64,000 nt of DNA from Vibrio hyugaensis (GTDB lineage Bacteria > Pseudomonadota > Gammaproteobacteria > Enterobacterales > Vibrionaceae): NCBI RefSeq assembly GCF_002906655.1, contig NZ_CP025795.1, positions 1,302,001 through 1,366,000 on the forward strand, given 5' to 3'. Under the pieces are notes generated by a model that had not been told where the DNA came from, made no database searches, and saw only the letters and a list, made by a program, of their open reading frames with translations. Shown here one piece after another: positions 1 through 8,332 of the stretch. The position numbers were made by a program, and so were the translations under genes. Numbering within the stretch: the first letter of the stretch is position 1; every line of letters begins with the position of its first letter.

Positions 1-815
1 TCAAGGCTGTCTTTACTTGCAACTGCTTCATCGAACTTGCTCTTTTTAGTGTCTAGTTGAACAAACACATCTAGGCTATTTGCTAGGTTGATATACTCTT
101 TCTTATATGGAACATCGTCCATCGATGTATTGTTCAAGAAACAGTCCACAATCATCGTCTTAAAACGGCTCAACATCTTCTTGTGACGCATCATTGTCGC
201 CGTCAAAATGTCGATATGATTCATGTTATGGCTCGCAGAACACAACGAGTACTCATGGGCGATTGCTACTAAGTTTTTACCCGCACTGCGTCTTTGGGCC
301 AAACGCTTTTTATTGTTTAGAATTACTGAACGGTAATCGACACTAGTTTCAATTTGCGAACTTACTGACATTGACTGAGACACAAGGTTTTTAAGCCATG
401 TTCGAGTTTCACTTCCTTGCTTAATTAGCTCGTCGTACAAATGCTGAGAAAACAATTGTTCAGCGGTTCCTGTCAAAAACCTATAAGCGACACTGGAGCC
501 ATTTCGATACATTACAGAACACTTTCTCTCACCAAGCTTTTCATATTCGAACACGATGACAGATTTTGGGGTGGGCAAGTAGTAATCAACAAAGGAAACT
601 TTATCCGCTTGTCTATCTACCAGCTTACTCGGATCGGCTCCATAGAACGCTGGAAGTAAGCTTAACAAAGTGGATTTACCAGCTCCGTTATCACCCGTAT
701 TGTTGCTATGCCCGATAGCCTTGACCTTGAATAGTTTCCCAGGGATAAAGGAGTGGAAAAGTACGATCCCTAGTAGTTTTGAGCTTTTTGTTTCAGATTT
801 ATTCATTTCTTTCAT
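1..815 (-). CDS. SMC/Rad50-like P-loop ATPase, N-terminal part (cut by window edge)
   Basis: The gene is read from the reverse strand and stays open to the window edge, so only the first ~270 residues are visible. They begin MKEMNKSETKSSKLLGIVLF and carry a Walker A motif (GDNGAGKST) about 35 residues in, followed by LLSLLPAFYGA and a long mixed region. This arrangement (short strand, P-loop, then an extended body) is typical of SMC/Rad50/MukB-like ATPases with a split nucleotide-binding head; the second half lies outside the window. ATG codons at 815 and 806 are both possible starts, and neither has a strong ribosome site. It is transcribed away from a WYL-domain regulator at 1091-1966, a layout common for defence genes controlled by CapW/BrxR-type repressors. 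I do not recognise the exact family, so a defence role is an inference. Confidence 0.7.
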   Translation of the reverse strand, partial: MKEMNKSETKSSKLLGIVLFHSFIPGKLFKVKAIGHSNNTGDNGAGKSTLLSLLPAFYGADPSKLVDRQADKVSFVDYYLPTPKSVIVFEYEKLGERKCSVMYRNGSSVAYRFLTGTAEQLFSQHLYDELIKQGSETRTWLKNLVSQSMSVSSQIETSVDYRSVILNNKKRLAQRRSAGKNLVAIAHEYSLCSASHNMNHIDILTATMMRHKKMLSRFKTMIVDCFLNNTSMDDVPYKKEYINLANSLDVFVQLDTKKSKFDEAVASKDSL

Positions 816-1006
816 CACAGCGCGGTAGAGATATTCTCAACCCCTCGGTTAGTGAATGTTCTACAACAAACTTACTGACTCGGCTGCCACTAAGTAAGTC
901 CATTATTTGTGCTTCCAACTTCCACCAGAGTTAAGAGGCTGCGTTTAAGATAGAAATGCCTCAACACCCAAAAGAGCCAAGTGTGTCGTGTCTACTAGCG
1001 GTCAAA

Positions 1007-1046
1007 GAATCAACTAGTGTCATATTACACTGGAATCAAATGATTC
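1007..1046. promoter_or_regulatory. Inverted repeats in the ATPase/WYL intergenic region (candidate operator)
   Basis: A 14-bp near-palindrome with arms GAATCA and TGATTC around AA lies at 1033-1046, about 45 bp before the WYL gene start. An extra GAATCA half-site sits at 1007-1012, and another inverted repeat, AGTGT-N6-ACACT, at 1016-1031. Clustered dyads between a WYL regulator and a divergent gene are expected for autoregulatory operators. Binding is inferred, not shown. Confidence 0.4.
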
Positions 1047-1090
1047 GTTAGAGTAAATTAGTACAGTTCATTTTGATAAGGGTAATCATT

Positions 1091-1966
1091 GTGCGTTGTG
1101 TCGAATCTCCACAAACCAAACGACTAAGGCTTATTGATTTCTATCTCTGCTTCTTTGGGAAAGTGAATCGCTCCGACCTTATTCAGCACGGTGATATTGC
1201 CGTTGCAACAGCAAGCCGCTCTTTTAATGCTTACAAAGAACGTTTTCCCAACAACACGGTTTTCAACGAAAGCCTGCGAGCATACATGAGGTCAGCATCG
1301 TTTAGCCCAGCTTTTGAGCATGACCCAGAAGCAGCTCTGAGGTTAATAGCATGGGGTCAGGAGCTTAACTCCATTCCAGTAACAACTTATGGTGTAAGCA
1401 GCTTTGCGACAGTGTTGGATTCACTATCTATTGATATCGTCTCTCAAGTCACAAGGTCGATTCTGAATAAACACTGTATTTCTGTCCTGTATAGTTCCTC
1501 AACTAGCACCGAGACTAGAACCCTGACGCCTCATTCTCTATTCAAAGGACTTGGGGCTTGGCACATCCGTGCTTGGGACAGCAAAAGACGTAAATTCCTG
1601 TGCTTTAGAGTCAGTCGAATTCTTAAGGCTCAGCAAACTGACAGCTCATACGACAAGACTATAAAGGACGATACTCTTTGGAACCGTGACGTTGTCCTAA
1701 GTGTTGCACCGCACTCTAAGCATGAAAATAGAAATGACTTAGCTATTGATCTAGGTATGGAGGGTCAATACGTGCGAAACATTACAACCAATGAAGCGTT
1801 AGCTGGTTACGTGCTAAATGACCTCCACGTAGACTGTACGCCTAATGCTTCGTTGCCGCCGCATGCCTTCAACTTGCAGTTGATGAATAGACACGAGCTA
1901 GAGCATGTTGACTCTATTCGAGCCCTAGTACCTGGATTTATACAGAACAAAGATGATAAAGCTTGA
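1091..1966 (+). CDS. WYL-domain transcriptional regulator (CapW/BrxR-like)
   Basis: A ~291-residue regulator with three parts. The N-terminal winged helix covers about residues 5-55 (TKRLRLIDFYLCFFGKVNRS, then a recognition-helix-like segment ASRSFNAYKERFP). A middle region leads into a WYL-type domain with the characteristic HIRAWDSKRRKFLCFRVSRI strand-helix near residue 165-185. A C-terminal extension resembles the WCX dimerisation region. This layout and length match the CapW/BrxR regulators that sit beside phage-defence operons and are thought to sense nucleic acid or nucleotide ligands. I chose GTG at 1091 because AAGGG at 1078-1082 lies 8 nt upstream; an in-frame TTG at 1073 has no such site. 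The gene is divergent from the ATPase at 1-815 and probably represses it and itself. Confidence 0.8.
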   Translation: MRCVESPQTKRLRLIDFYLCFFGKVNRSDLIQHGDIAVATASRSFNAYKERFPNNTVFNESLRAYMRSASFSPAFEHDPEAALRLIAWGQELNSIPVTTYGVSSFATVLDSLSIDIVSQVTRSILNKHCISVLYSSSTSTETRTLTPHSLFKGLGAWHIRAWDSKRRKFLCFRVSRILKAQQTDSSYDKTIKDDTLWNRDVVLSVAPHSKHENRNDLAIDLGMEGQYVRNITTNEALAGYVLNDLHVDCTPNASLPPHAFNLQLMNRHELEHVDSIRALVPGFIQNKDDKA

Positions 1967-2476
1967 GGTAAGTAAGCCCTGAGCATATTGAGTTGCTTAA
2001 AAAAACAAGCGGCTGATTCATTACGAACTCGCGGCTCGTAAAGTGCGGTTCGGGTTTTACGAACTGAACAATCACTCTAAATGAGAGAGTTCTATTGAAG
2101 AGAGAGTTTTCAACTTAGTTAACCAAACCTGATGGCTTCATTTGCCATTAAGCGGTGGGAGTTTGCAACTTGGTTATTTTTGAGAAGTATTCCAGATGTC
2201 TGATTTAGAAAGCTAGCTAGTTTCCATCTTAGTTATCTGTGATCAGTAGAATCTGATAGACAAAGGCGAACCGATTGGTTCGCCTTTTTGTTATTGGGGA
2301 GTTTTTGACAAGCTCTTCGATCGAGTATTTTGTAGCATCGGTATTTAAAACCCAACCATGTCGCACCCTTGACATATGAGTAGTAGACTACGATTAAGCA
2401 TTTAAAATATCAATAACTAGGGATGTGAAATTCGCAACAAAATACGCCACGTTGCGAATCACTTGTCAAAAAATTT
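1967..2476. other. Intergenic region with hairpin
   Basis: No convincing gene. A TCGTAAA/TTTACGA stem lies at about 2035-2060, and a strong terminator at 2262-2289 is listed separately. The rest is AT-rich and featureless to me. It separates the WYL gene from the convergent HNH gene. Confidence 0.5.
2262..2289. terminator. Rho-independent terminator, AAAGGCGAACC family
   Basis: Arms AAAGGCGAACC and GGTTCGCCTTT around a 4-nt loop, with a T tract on the + strand. It is one of seven closely related terminators in this window and could end both the WYL gene (+) and the HNH gene (-). Confidence 0.85.
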
Positions 2477-3337
2477 TCAGTTCGCTTCTTCAATACCTAC
2501 AATATCTTTGAATCCACCATTACAATAATCAAAATTATTTGCTAGAGCATATAGTAATGACGACCTCCAATCATTCATACCCATTTTCTGGTTATACTGC
2601 CTTTCTCCATCGAGCAAAAGAGTTTTTATTTTTTCGGGATCAGATGTTTTTGAGTATAAAGGCTCCATTAATACGTAAAATGACGTCATGAATATATTAA
2701 TCTCTTTCAACAATCTACGATTTAAGTTAACTCTAGTCGATTGAAATTTCATCATCTCATACAAGTTGTCATCTAACTGCTCGATGTTCTCCAATTCAAA
2801 CGAAATTCTCAGCTTGTTATCAACAATTTGTACATTAGCGAAGAAAAACCTATATTCTGACGGAACCTTATCATAGTAAATATGAAGAAAACTATTTGAC
2901 GGCTCAGTTCCTGCCGCTGTTCTCTTTTTATTATTACACTTATGACACATAGGTACGAGATTACTAGAATATAAGGCTAGAGATTTATATATAGATCGTG
3001 GTAAGTGATGATCAAGTTCATCAGCCGGACCAATACTACAACATGGGCAACGCTCTGCAGAAAGTAAAAGCTCAGAGCGATAATTTTCTAAACGTCTGCC
3101 CTCTTGTACTTCTCCGTATCCATCGTGAATAGCTGACTTAGTATCTTCTGATAAATTAGGCGCTAACAAATCCTCATGAACTCTTCCATTAAGTTCTTCA
3201 TACCTATCATAGATAGACTCGATAGCTTCGTACTCCACTTCACTTAAAGCGTATTTTGAGGTTCCATCCTGATAAGTTAGGGCTTTTCTAATAATTCCTA
3301 GTTTGTTTTCGTTATCTGGTAAATTTAGAGACCACAT
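2477..3337 (-). CDS. HNH endonuclease, Septu PtuB-like
   Basis: A 286-residue protein with a zinc-type HNH nuclease core. CPCC is at residues 97-100, the catalytic DHH (within DELDHHLPRS) at 109-111, and the second Cys pair plus HNH asparagine in NLVPMCHKCNNKK at 126-138. The CxxC...CxxC spacing and DHHLPRS box are standard for HNH nucleases. The N-terminal ~90 residues are helical and acidic, and the C-terminal ~140 residues have no recognised domain. The gene begins 2 nt after the stop of the ABC ATPase at 3340-5010, so the two are surely co-transcribed. An ATPase followed by an HNH nuclease is the hallmark of Septu (PtuA-PtuB) anti-phage systems, and this protein would be the nicking/cutting effector. 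The Septu assignment comes from architecture, not an alignment. Confidence 0.8.
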   Translation of the reverse strand: MWSLNLPDNENKLGIIRKALTYQDGTSKYALSEVEYEAIESIYDRYEELNGRVHEDLLAPNLSEDTKSAIHDGYGEVQEGRRLENYRSELLLSAERCPCCSIGPADELDHHLPRSIYKSLALYSSNLVPMCHKCNNKKRTAAGTEPSNSFLHIYYDKVPSEYRFFFANVQIVDNKLRISFELENIEQLDDNLYEMMKFQSTRVNLNRRLLKEINIFMTSFYVLMEPLYSKTSDPEKIKTLLLDGERQYNQKMGMNDWRSSLLYALANNFDYCNGGFKDIVGIEEAN

Positions 3338-3339
3338 CT

Positions 3340-5010
3340 CTAGTCTCCTTTATTCACTAATAAGGACATGATATAAGCTCTAGCCTGCATACTTATTTCA
3401 CCGTCAAATAACTCTTCAATTTGTTTTTTGAGTTTTTCATCGGTTGGAGTAATAAAACCTGACTGCAGTGTGTTTACTAATCTGTCTAATTCACCATGAA
3501 AGTCTGTAACCTCCGTTGACAAACTGAAGACATGGGATGTTATTGATGCTAGGTTTTCTCCGAATGACTGTATTTCAGGTGGAATAACCTTTGTAAGATC
3601 GCCTTTCCTACGAACAATTTTCACATGACGACTCAACGTTTCTTGGACCACTACTGGAGAGTGTGTTGCTACAATAGCAAATGCATCCAACTCACCTAGC
3701 ACATGTCTTATTGAACTCATTAAGACCGCTAGTAGTGGAGGATGTAGGTGAGTTTCAGGCTCATCAAACAGAATTAGACTTCTTTTTTCTGAATGAGCAA
3801 TTATACTAACAATTGAATGAACAACAAACTTATGCCCAGTTGAAGAATTTATAAACATTGCTGGTAACGTGCTTTTTATATTATCTTCTTTGATACCCTT
3901 TACAAGATCATAAAAAGAACTTTCTTTAGATAGAATATTAAAAACATCAAAAAGCAAGTCTAATTTATTACGTTTTAAAATAACATCTAAAAGTAACTTA
4001 ACTTCTTCAAGTAACGATTCGATAGATTTTAAATTAGTAAATGATTGACGATCTTTTAATATTTCTTCTTCCGTCAGTCGTCCTCTATCATCTGTTATCA
4101 TGCTACTAATTGAAAAATCTAACTCTTTTTGTATATCTCGTATTCCACAAAATATATATCTGCCTTTACCAATCCCCATATCCTTGAGTATTTGTTCTTT
4201 TTCTTGAATATAGATCCCTGGAATTTGAAAACTGTCGAAGGCACTATATGAAATGTTTATTATTTTTGGAAACCCCAAGCCTATAGGTTCAAATTCGCCT
4301 ACTTGTCTAAGTACTGGATCTCTTCGATCTGCTCCTGAAGCAAATGCAACTCTCGAGATTTTTGATAGTAATGTACTTTTACCGGAACCATTTCTACCAA
4401 CTAGAACACTGATTCTACTGGGCAGTTTTTTATTATACGCATATTCAGGAGAGTCAAAATTAAACTCAATTGGCTGTTGTAAAGAATGGTTTTTGAATTT
4501 AAAGCTTAGGTCGATGCTAGGTAATTTTTCATAATCTTTACTAATCATCATTTGAGGAAGAACAAAAATGTCATCATCTTCGTCAATATATCGCATTACG
4601 GAAATATTCCAACCTTCCTCATTTTGGAATTCACTCTTCAAACTTGGGTTAATTACAACATCATTTAAAGCAGAAAATAAATAGTTTCTAATTTCAGGAT
4701 CGATATTAGCTAGGCGCTCATAGTAGTCTAGTGATTGGCCTAGCGAACAAAACTCATTCCCTAAGGTTTCAAAATCTCCAATCGTAAGCAAATGTGTGTC
4801 ACTCGATAGTTGACCGCGCTTGAGTATTTTGACATCACCAATAGATACTGCATCTCCATCTAAGCTGTGCGCTCCAGAAAGAAGCAAGTGATATTGAGTT
4901 TGAAAGCTATGATCATTCCAGTTATCTTGCCTAAGATAAAAGGTAACATCTTTTTCTTTTAAATTGTTGTTAGATGAAGGGGAAATTACTCTTATCAAAA
5001 TTGACCTCAT
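3340..5010 (-). CDS. Rad50/RecF-like ABC ATPase, Septu PtuA-like
   Basis: A 556-residue cytoplasmic ATPase. Walker A is GRNGSGKST at residues 205-213, the signature-like segment is INSSTGHKF near 387-395, Walker B plus D-loop is LILFDEPETHLHP at 412-424, and the switch histidine is in ATHSPVV near 449. This is the RecF/Rad50-like OLD/AAA_21 pattern. The first ~190 residues form an unassigned N-terminal region before the ATPase head, and residues ~270-375 are a helical insertion that could be a short coiled coil. It is the first gene of a two-gene unit with the HNH nuclease and is expected to oligomerise and restrain or activate it, as PtuA does for PtuB. The block is noticeably more AT-rich than its chromosomal neighbours, which fits horizontal acquisition. 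Confidence 0.82.
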   Translation of the reverse strand: MRSILIRVISPSSNNNLKEKDVTFYLRQDNWNDHSFQTQYHLLLSGAHSLDGDAVSIGDVKILKRGQLSSDTHLLTIGDFETLGNEFCSLGQSLDYYERLANIDPEIRNYLFSALNDVVINPSLKSEFQNEEGWNISVMRYIDEDDDIFVLPQMMISKDYEKLPSIDLSFKFKNHSLQQPIEFNFDSPEYAYNKKLPSRISVLVGRNGSGKSTLLSKISRVAFASGADRRDPVLRQVGEFEPIGLGFPKIINISYSAFDSFQIPGIYIQEKEQILKDMGIGKGRYIFCGIRDIQKELDFSISSMITDDRGRLTEEEILKDRQSFTNLKSIESLLEEVKLLLDVILKRNKLDLLFDVFNILSKESSFYDLVKGIKEDNIKSTLPAMFINSSTGHKFVVHSIVSIIAHSEKRSLILFDEPETHLHPPLLAVLMSSIRHVLGELDAFAIVATHSPVVVQETLSRHVKIVRRKGDLTKVIPPEIQSFGENLASITSHVFSLSTEVTDFHGELDRLVNTLQSGFITPTDEKLKKQIEELFDGEISMQARAYIMSLLVNKGD

Positions 5011-5482
5011 TAGTTTTAACTAAGCTTTGAGCCTATGTGACATTTATCAAATAAATCTATTCTCTTTGGAACATTGTGCCGAATTGACCGACTCACTCAA
5101 TAGATATACTTCATGCTTTCAATAACATAAAGTGGCTTAACTGGGAGCTGCATGAGAAGAATTTATTACGGCAACTGCTACTTAAGGTAAATAGTCTAAG
5201 TAACTCTTGGGCGCTATTAGCTAAAGGGCTAATATCGTTACTCCATTACTTTAACTGCTAAAATATTCCCCACTCATCACTTTCTGTGCTGTTCAGACTA
5301 AACACTAACTCCGTAGCGCGCTTTGTAAGATTCCTAGTCTCGCCTAGCCTCGCTGGAATGACCCGACTGAAGACGCCGAGTGTAGTGGTTCAGCGGTTTC
5401 GTCTTAATTTGAGTAACCCACTAAACACTAAGCTTCAAGATAGAAAAAGGCGAACCGCGTGGTTCGCCTTTTTTGTATGGGA
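5011..5482. other. Intergenic region upstream of the Septu-like pair
   Basis: No supported gene. It should hold the promoter for the ATPase-HNH operon and ends in a terminator (5444-5474) and the left end of the insertion sequence. A short open frame at 5286-5495 reads straight through that terminator and is not considered coding. Confidence 0.5.
5444..5474. terminator. Rho-independent terminator, AAAGGCGAACC family
   Basis: AAAAAGGCGAACC pairs with GGTTCGCCTTTTTT across a 4-nt loop (CGCG), with a long T run on the + strand. The insertion sequence landed 8 bp beyond the T run. Confidence 0.85.
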
Positions 5483-5508
5483 TGACCCGTCCTAAATAAG
5501 GTTGACAC
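5483..5508 (+). repeat. Left terminal inverted repeat of the IS3-family element
   Basis: A 26-bp end that pairs with 6749-6774 with four mismatches, all in the central five bases. It directly abuts the GGA target duplication. Confidence 0.93.
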
Positions 5509-5523
5509 TTCCCAATCAGAAAA

Positions 5524-5928
5524 TTGGAGAGTGTTATGAAATCAGTAACTAGACGAACTCAATGTGACTATTCCCTCGCTTTTAAATTGGATGTTGTTGA
5601 CCAAGTTGAAAGAGGTGAACTGACTTATAAACAGGCTCAAGAGAAATACGGCATACAAGGTTGTTCTACAGTATTAGTGTGGCTCCGAAAACATGGTCGA
5701 CTCGATTGGTCTAGGGGCACTCCTCGATTCTTGAAAAAAGGCTTGCCTATGTCTGAACTCAATTCACCTCCTACACCAGAGCAACGTATCAAAGAGCTGG
5801 AAAAGCTGCTCGAAGATACCAAGCTAAGAGCCGACTTCTTTGAAGAAGTGGTCAAAGTTATGGAACGAGACCACGGTGTTCGAGTCGTAAAAAAGCACAA
5901 AGGTGCGTCGTCCAAGAGCAAAACATAG
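5524..5928 (+). CDS. IS3-family transposase OrfA (helix-turn-helix)
   Basis: A 134-residue protein with an N-terminal helix-turn-helix (about residues 8-55: FKLDVVDQVERGELTYKQAQ, then YGIQGCSTVLVWLRKHGRL) that recognises the IS ends. A C-terminal leucine-rich coiled-coil stretch (about 78-110, EQRIKELEKLLEDTKLRADF) is used for multimerisation. The start ATG at 5539 also exists, but the GTTATGAAATC context and the GGAGAG just upstream of 5536-5540 make either possible; 5524 is kept as the longest frame. Made alone, OrfA normally regulates transposition; fused to OrfB by frameshifting it forms the active transposase. Confidence 0.85.
   Translation: MESVMKSVTRRTQCDYSLAFKLDVVDQVERGELTYKQAQEKYGIQGCSTVLVWLRKHGRLDWSRGTPRFLKKGLPMSELNSPPTPEQRIKELEKLLEDTKLRADFFEEVVKVMERDHGVRVVKKHKGASSKSKT
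5889..5895 (+). promoter_or_regulatory. Programmed -1 frameshift site (A AAA AAG)
   Basis: The heptamer is in phase with OrfA codons GTA-AAA-AAG. A -1 slip gives an open frame that continues without a stop into OrfB, yielding one OrfAB protein ending at 6740. A small stem (AGAGC 5915-5919 with GCTCT 5928-5932) about 20 nt downstream could stimulate slipping. Confidence 0.85.
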
Positions 5929-5939
5929 CTCTGCTTAAC

Positions 5940-6740
5940 GTGACTAAATTTTGCCAAATCGTAAATATCACTAGGCAAGCCTATTACAAGCAATGCCTTA
6001 CTGACGCTCGTAAGTTGCGACGCGATGAAGTACTTCTGAGTTTTGTTCGTGAGACTCGTATCAAACAAGCCCGCATAGGAACTAGGAAGCTGAAGTATCT
6101 GATGGAACAAGCAGGAATGACTGTAGGCAGGGACTATCTTTTTACACTGCTTAAACATCATCGCCTGCTTGTGAAAACCAAGCGTGCTTACCACCGAACA
6201 ACAGATAGCCATCATAGGTTTTACTGCCACCCAAATAGAATAAAGGATGGTTTTAAGCCAGAGAGGCCTGAAGAGTTGTGGGTCGCTGATATTACCTATC
6301 TTCCTACTTATGAAGGGAATAGTTATGTTAGCCTGATTACCGATGCCTACTCTAGGAAAATCGTCGGTTACAGTGTGGATGACAACATGCAAACGAGTGT
6401 TGTAAAACAAGCTTTTATAGGAGCGTTAAAAAAACGTCGAAGTAAAGGAAGCTTAATCCATCATTCAGATAGAGGTTCCCAGTACTGCTCAAAGGAATAC
6501 CAAGACTTACATGCTAAGCACAAGGTAGTGTGTTCAATGACGGATGGGTATGACTGTTACCAGAATGCATTGGCAGAGAGAGTAAACGGCATTTTGAAAA
6601 TGGAATACCTCTTGCGAAAGCCCAAAGATATTGCTCAGGCGAGAAAAATGGTCGCTGAGTCAGTAGAAATCTATAATCAGATGAGGCCTCATACAGCGCT
6701 AAAATACAAAACGCCCGATGAGGTACATCGAGCGTTTTAA
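5940..6740 (+). CDS. IS3-family transposase OrfB (DDE integrase core)
   Basis: A 266-residue catalytic half. An N-terminal HTH_21-like helical part (about 20-100) is followed by an rve integrase core with the DD35E triad: D117 in VADITYLP, D177 in HHSDRGSQY and E213 in NALAERVNG, with 35 residues between the last two. It is normally made only as the C-terminal part of the OrfAB frameshift product. The GTG start at 5940 is nominal, because the -1 frame is open from the slip site at 5889. No inactivating change is visible. Confidence 0.92.
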   Translation: MTKFCQIVNITRQAYYKQCLTDARKLRRDEVLLSFVRETRIKQARIGTRKLKYLMEQAGMTVGRDYLFTLLKHHRLLVKTKRAYHRTTDSHHRFYCHPNRIKDGFKPERPEELWVADITYLPTYEGNSYVSLITDAYSRKIVGYSVDDNMQTSVVKQAFIGALKKRRSKGSLIHHSDRGSQYCSKEYQDLHAKHKVVCSMTDGYDCYQNALAERVNGILKMEYLLRKPKDIAQARKMVAESVEIYNQMRPHTALKYKTPDEVHRAF

Positions 6741-6748
6741 CGTAAAAA

Positions 6749-6774
6749 GTGTCAACCTATATCAGGACGGGTCA
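6749..6774 (-). repeat. Right terminal inverted repeat of the IS3-family element
   Basis: Inverted copy of the left end, 8 bp after the OrfB stop codon, followed by GGA at 6775-6777. Confidence 0.93.
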
Positions 6775-6856
6775 GGATGAAGTAATTAAGTTAGGACTGA
6801 GACGTTTAAGGTGTTAAACCTAAGCTAATAATAACGAGAGTTGCTTCCTACCTCCC

Positions 6857-7114
6857 CTAATCGCCGGTCAAGTTATCGCTCTTCACCACCGCAACGTAGT
6901 TCTCAATCACTGGGTGATCGAACTGTTCCGATTCGTACATCACCCAACGTTGGGCTACGGTGAGGTCAGTAAACGAACCATCCTTAAAATCACCGCGCCA
7001 TCGAACATCAAATTCAGCGGCATACTTACCTTCGCCAAGGTAAGAGACATCAATACTCTCGATATCGTGGTCGTCAGACAGCAATAACTCATGTATCCAA
7101 TGGTGCCATTCCAT
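6857..7114 (-). CDS. Small hypothetical protein, possible NTF2/SnoaL-like fragment
   Basis: An 85-residue acidic protein (start MEWHHWIHELLL). Its middle, EFDVRWRGDFKDGS, and end, HPVIENYVAV, resemble the paired beta strands of NTF2/SnoaL-fold proteins, but that family is usually 110-140 residues and the N-terminal helices are absent here. In-frame stops lie just upstream of the ATG, so if it is a relic its 5' end is gone. It lies about 80 bp from the right end of the insertion sequence. Function unknown; the fold suggestion is weak. Confidence 0.5.
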   Translation of the reverse strand: MEWHHWIHELLLSDDHDIESIDVSYLGEGKYAAEFDVRWRGDFKDGSFTDLTVAQRWVMYESEQFDHPVIENYVAVVKSDNLTGD

Positions 7115-7314
7115 AAACTCACTTTAAGAAAAATTTTAGTTTAACGGACTGACATCGTTGCCTAATTGGCTTTTTACTCCCGTTTCTGGCTATCCATGTT
7201 CACACTCCAATCCATAATGTAAAGCTTGGGATTTGATAATTAGAGGGCGTATGGAACACTAGTTAAACGACCAATATTCCAATTACAATTCACGCGACAG
7301 AGCTAGAACAACTC

Positions 7315-8244
7315 TCACTTTATAAACTCATGAATGACAACATCAGCATTGTCTTGGACTGACTCGTTACCAATTATCTCTGGCCAGTATGTCACTTGAT
7401 TTGCCAATTTGCCTGTTAGTCCTTTTTCACTGCCCCACCAAATACCAGATTCAAAAGCCTCATTATTTAGCATCACATCGACATAGCGTTTAGCCCCCAC
7501 TTCTACAGAATGGGCTCTACCAAGGAACTGCATTAGCCGCATTGTGGCATTGGTCACCCACTTTTGATACCAAGGAAAAGCATCAGCTCCAGACGTACCC
7601 GCAGCCATTCCTGGATCAATAGTAACGAACCTAAAGTTCTTATGTTTTCGTGCCATACTCATGGTCCATAGGGCACCCATAAGTTTTACGGAGCCATAGT
7701 GGTCGGTATAAGCCTTGTTATTGGCAAATTTTTCTCCATTTACGACCGACATCCACTCTTTTATAGATCCTTCTGTAATTGGAGGTTTCGCTGCGCCAAT
7801 CTCAGGAGCACCTCTTGCCGCAAAGCTGGCGACATACATGACCGAGCCCCCTGTGTTTAGCTTGCCGTTATCCATTAAAAGCTCAGCCAAATGGATGTTT
7901 CCTAACACATTTACTGCAAAGGTAAAAATAACACCATCTTTTGTTAGTTTTGTGGGCTCAGAACCGCCTGCACCACCCGCATTCAATACGATACCATCGA
8001 CTTTGGCGTCAAGATTCTCAGCCGCTTTTCGACATGACTCTAAATCACTCACATCTACTATTAATGTTTCGAAAATTTTCTTGCCCGTTAGTTCTTCCAA
8101 TTGATGAAGCGCCTCTGCAGCTCGCGCTTCACTTCGACACGCCAAAATAATTTTGGAAATACCTTTTCTTTGGGCAAACTGTCTAGCAGCCTCGAAACCA
8201 AGTCCAGAGTTCGCCCCGGTGATTAAAATTGAAGAATAAGTCAT
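7315..8244 (-). CDS. Short-chain dehydrogenase/reductase
   Basis: A ~309-residue NAD(P)-dependent oxidoreductase of the SDR family. The cofactor-binding TGANSGLG lies near the N terminus (TGxxxGxG), the structural NAG motif is in GIVLNAGG about 75 residues later, and the catalytic Tyr-Lys pair is in HYGSVKL (YxxxK). The extended length and WW-domain-like C-terminal region resemble retinol dehydrogenase/protochlorophyllide reductase-type SDRs. The substrate cannot be deduced. I use ATG at 8244, which has AGG 8 nt upstream; a GTG at 8253 gives three more residues. An AraC regulator lies two genes upstream on the same strand and is a plausible controller. Confidence 0.88.
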   Translation of the reverse strand: MTYSSILITGANSGLGFEAARQFAQRKGISKIILACRSEARAAEALHQLEELTGKKIFETLIVDVSDLESCRKAAENLDAKVDGIVLNAGGAGGSEPTKLTKDGVIFTFAVNVLGNIHLAELLMDNGKLNTGGSVMYVASFAARGAPEIGAAKPPITEGSIKEWMSVVNGEKFANNKAYTDHYGSVKLMGALWTMSMARKHKNFRFVTIDPGMAAGTSGADAFPWYQKWVTNATMRLMQFLGRAHSVEVGAKRYVDVMLNNEAFESGIWWGSEKGLTGKLANQVTYWPEIIGNESVQDNADVVIHEFIK

Positions 8245-8332
8245 ATCGAACACCTAGTGTTGGGGATAGAAGATTAGAAGTGAAAGAGCTGTTGATATAT
8301 TAAAAAAGATTAATGACTCAAATTTTAGTTCA

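Larger units (their letters stand above)
5483..6774 (+). mobile_element. Intact IS3-family insertion sequence (1,292 bp)
   Basis: Terminal inverted repeats of 26 bp lie at 5483-5508 and 6749-6774, matching at 22 of 26 positions, both starting TGACCCGTCCT and ending AGGTTGACAC. The element is flanked by a 3-bp direct repeat, GGA, at 5480-5482 and 6775-6777. It holds two overlapping-phase transposase frames linked by a -1 frameshift signal. Length, ends, duplication size and DDE motif all fit the IS3 family. All parts appear intact, so it may be active. I did not assign a subgroup. Confidence 0.93.

Noticed and set aside
441..659. 72-codon + strand open frame inside the ATPase gene
   Set aside because: Antisense shadow of the minus-strand ATPase coding frame; no ribosome site or recognisable domain.
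2477..5482. Retron-type Septu (RT plus PtuAB)
   Set aside because: No reverse transcriptase or msr-msd-like region is present within the 470 bp upstream.
5286..5495. 69-codon + strand open frame before the IS
   Set aside because: Reads through a strong terminator stem and into the IS end; composition is non-coding.
5637..6410. 257-codon minus-strand frame within the IS
   Set aside because: Antisense to both transposase frames with low-complexity serine/leucine stretches; a coding shadow.
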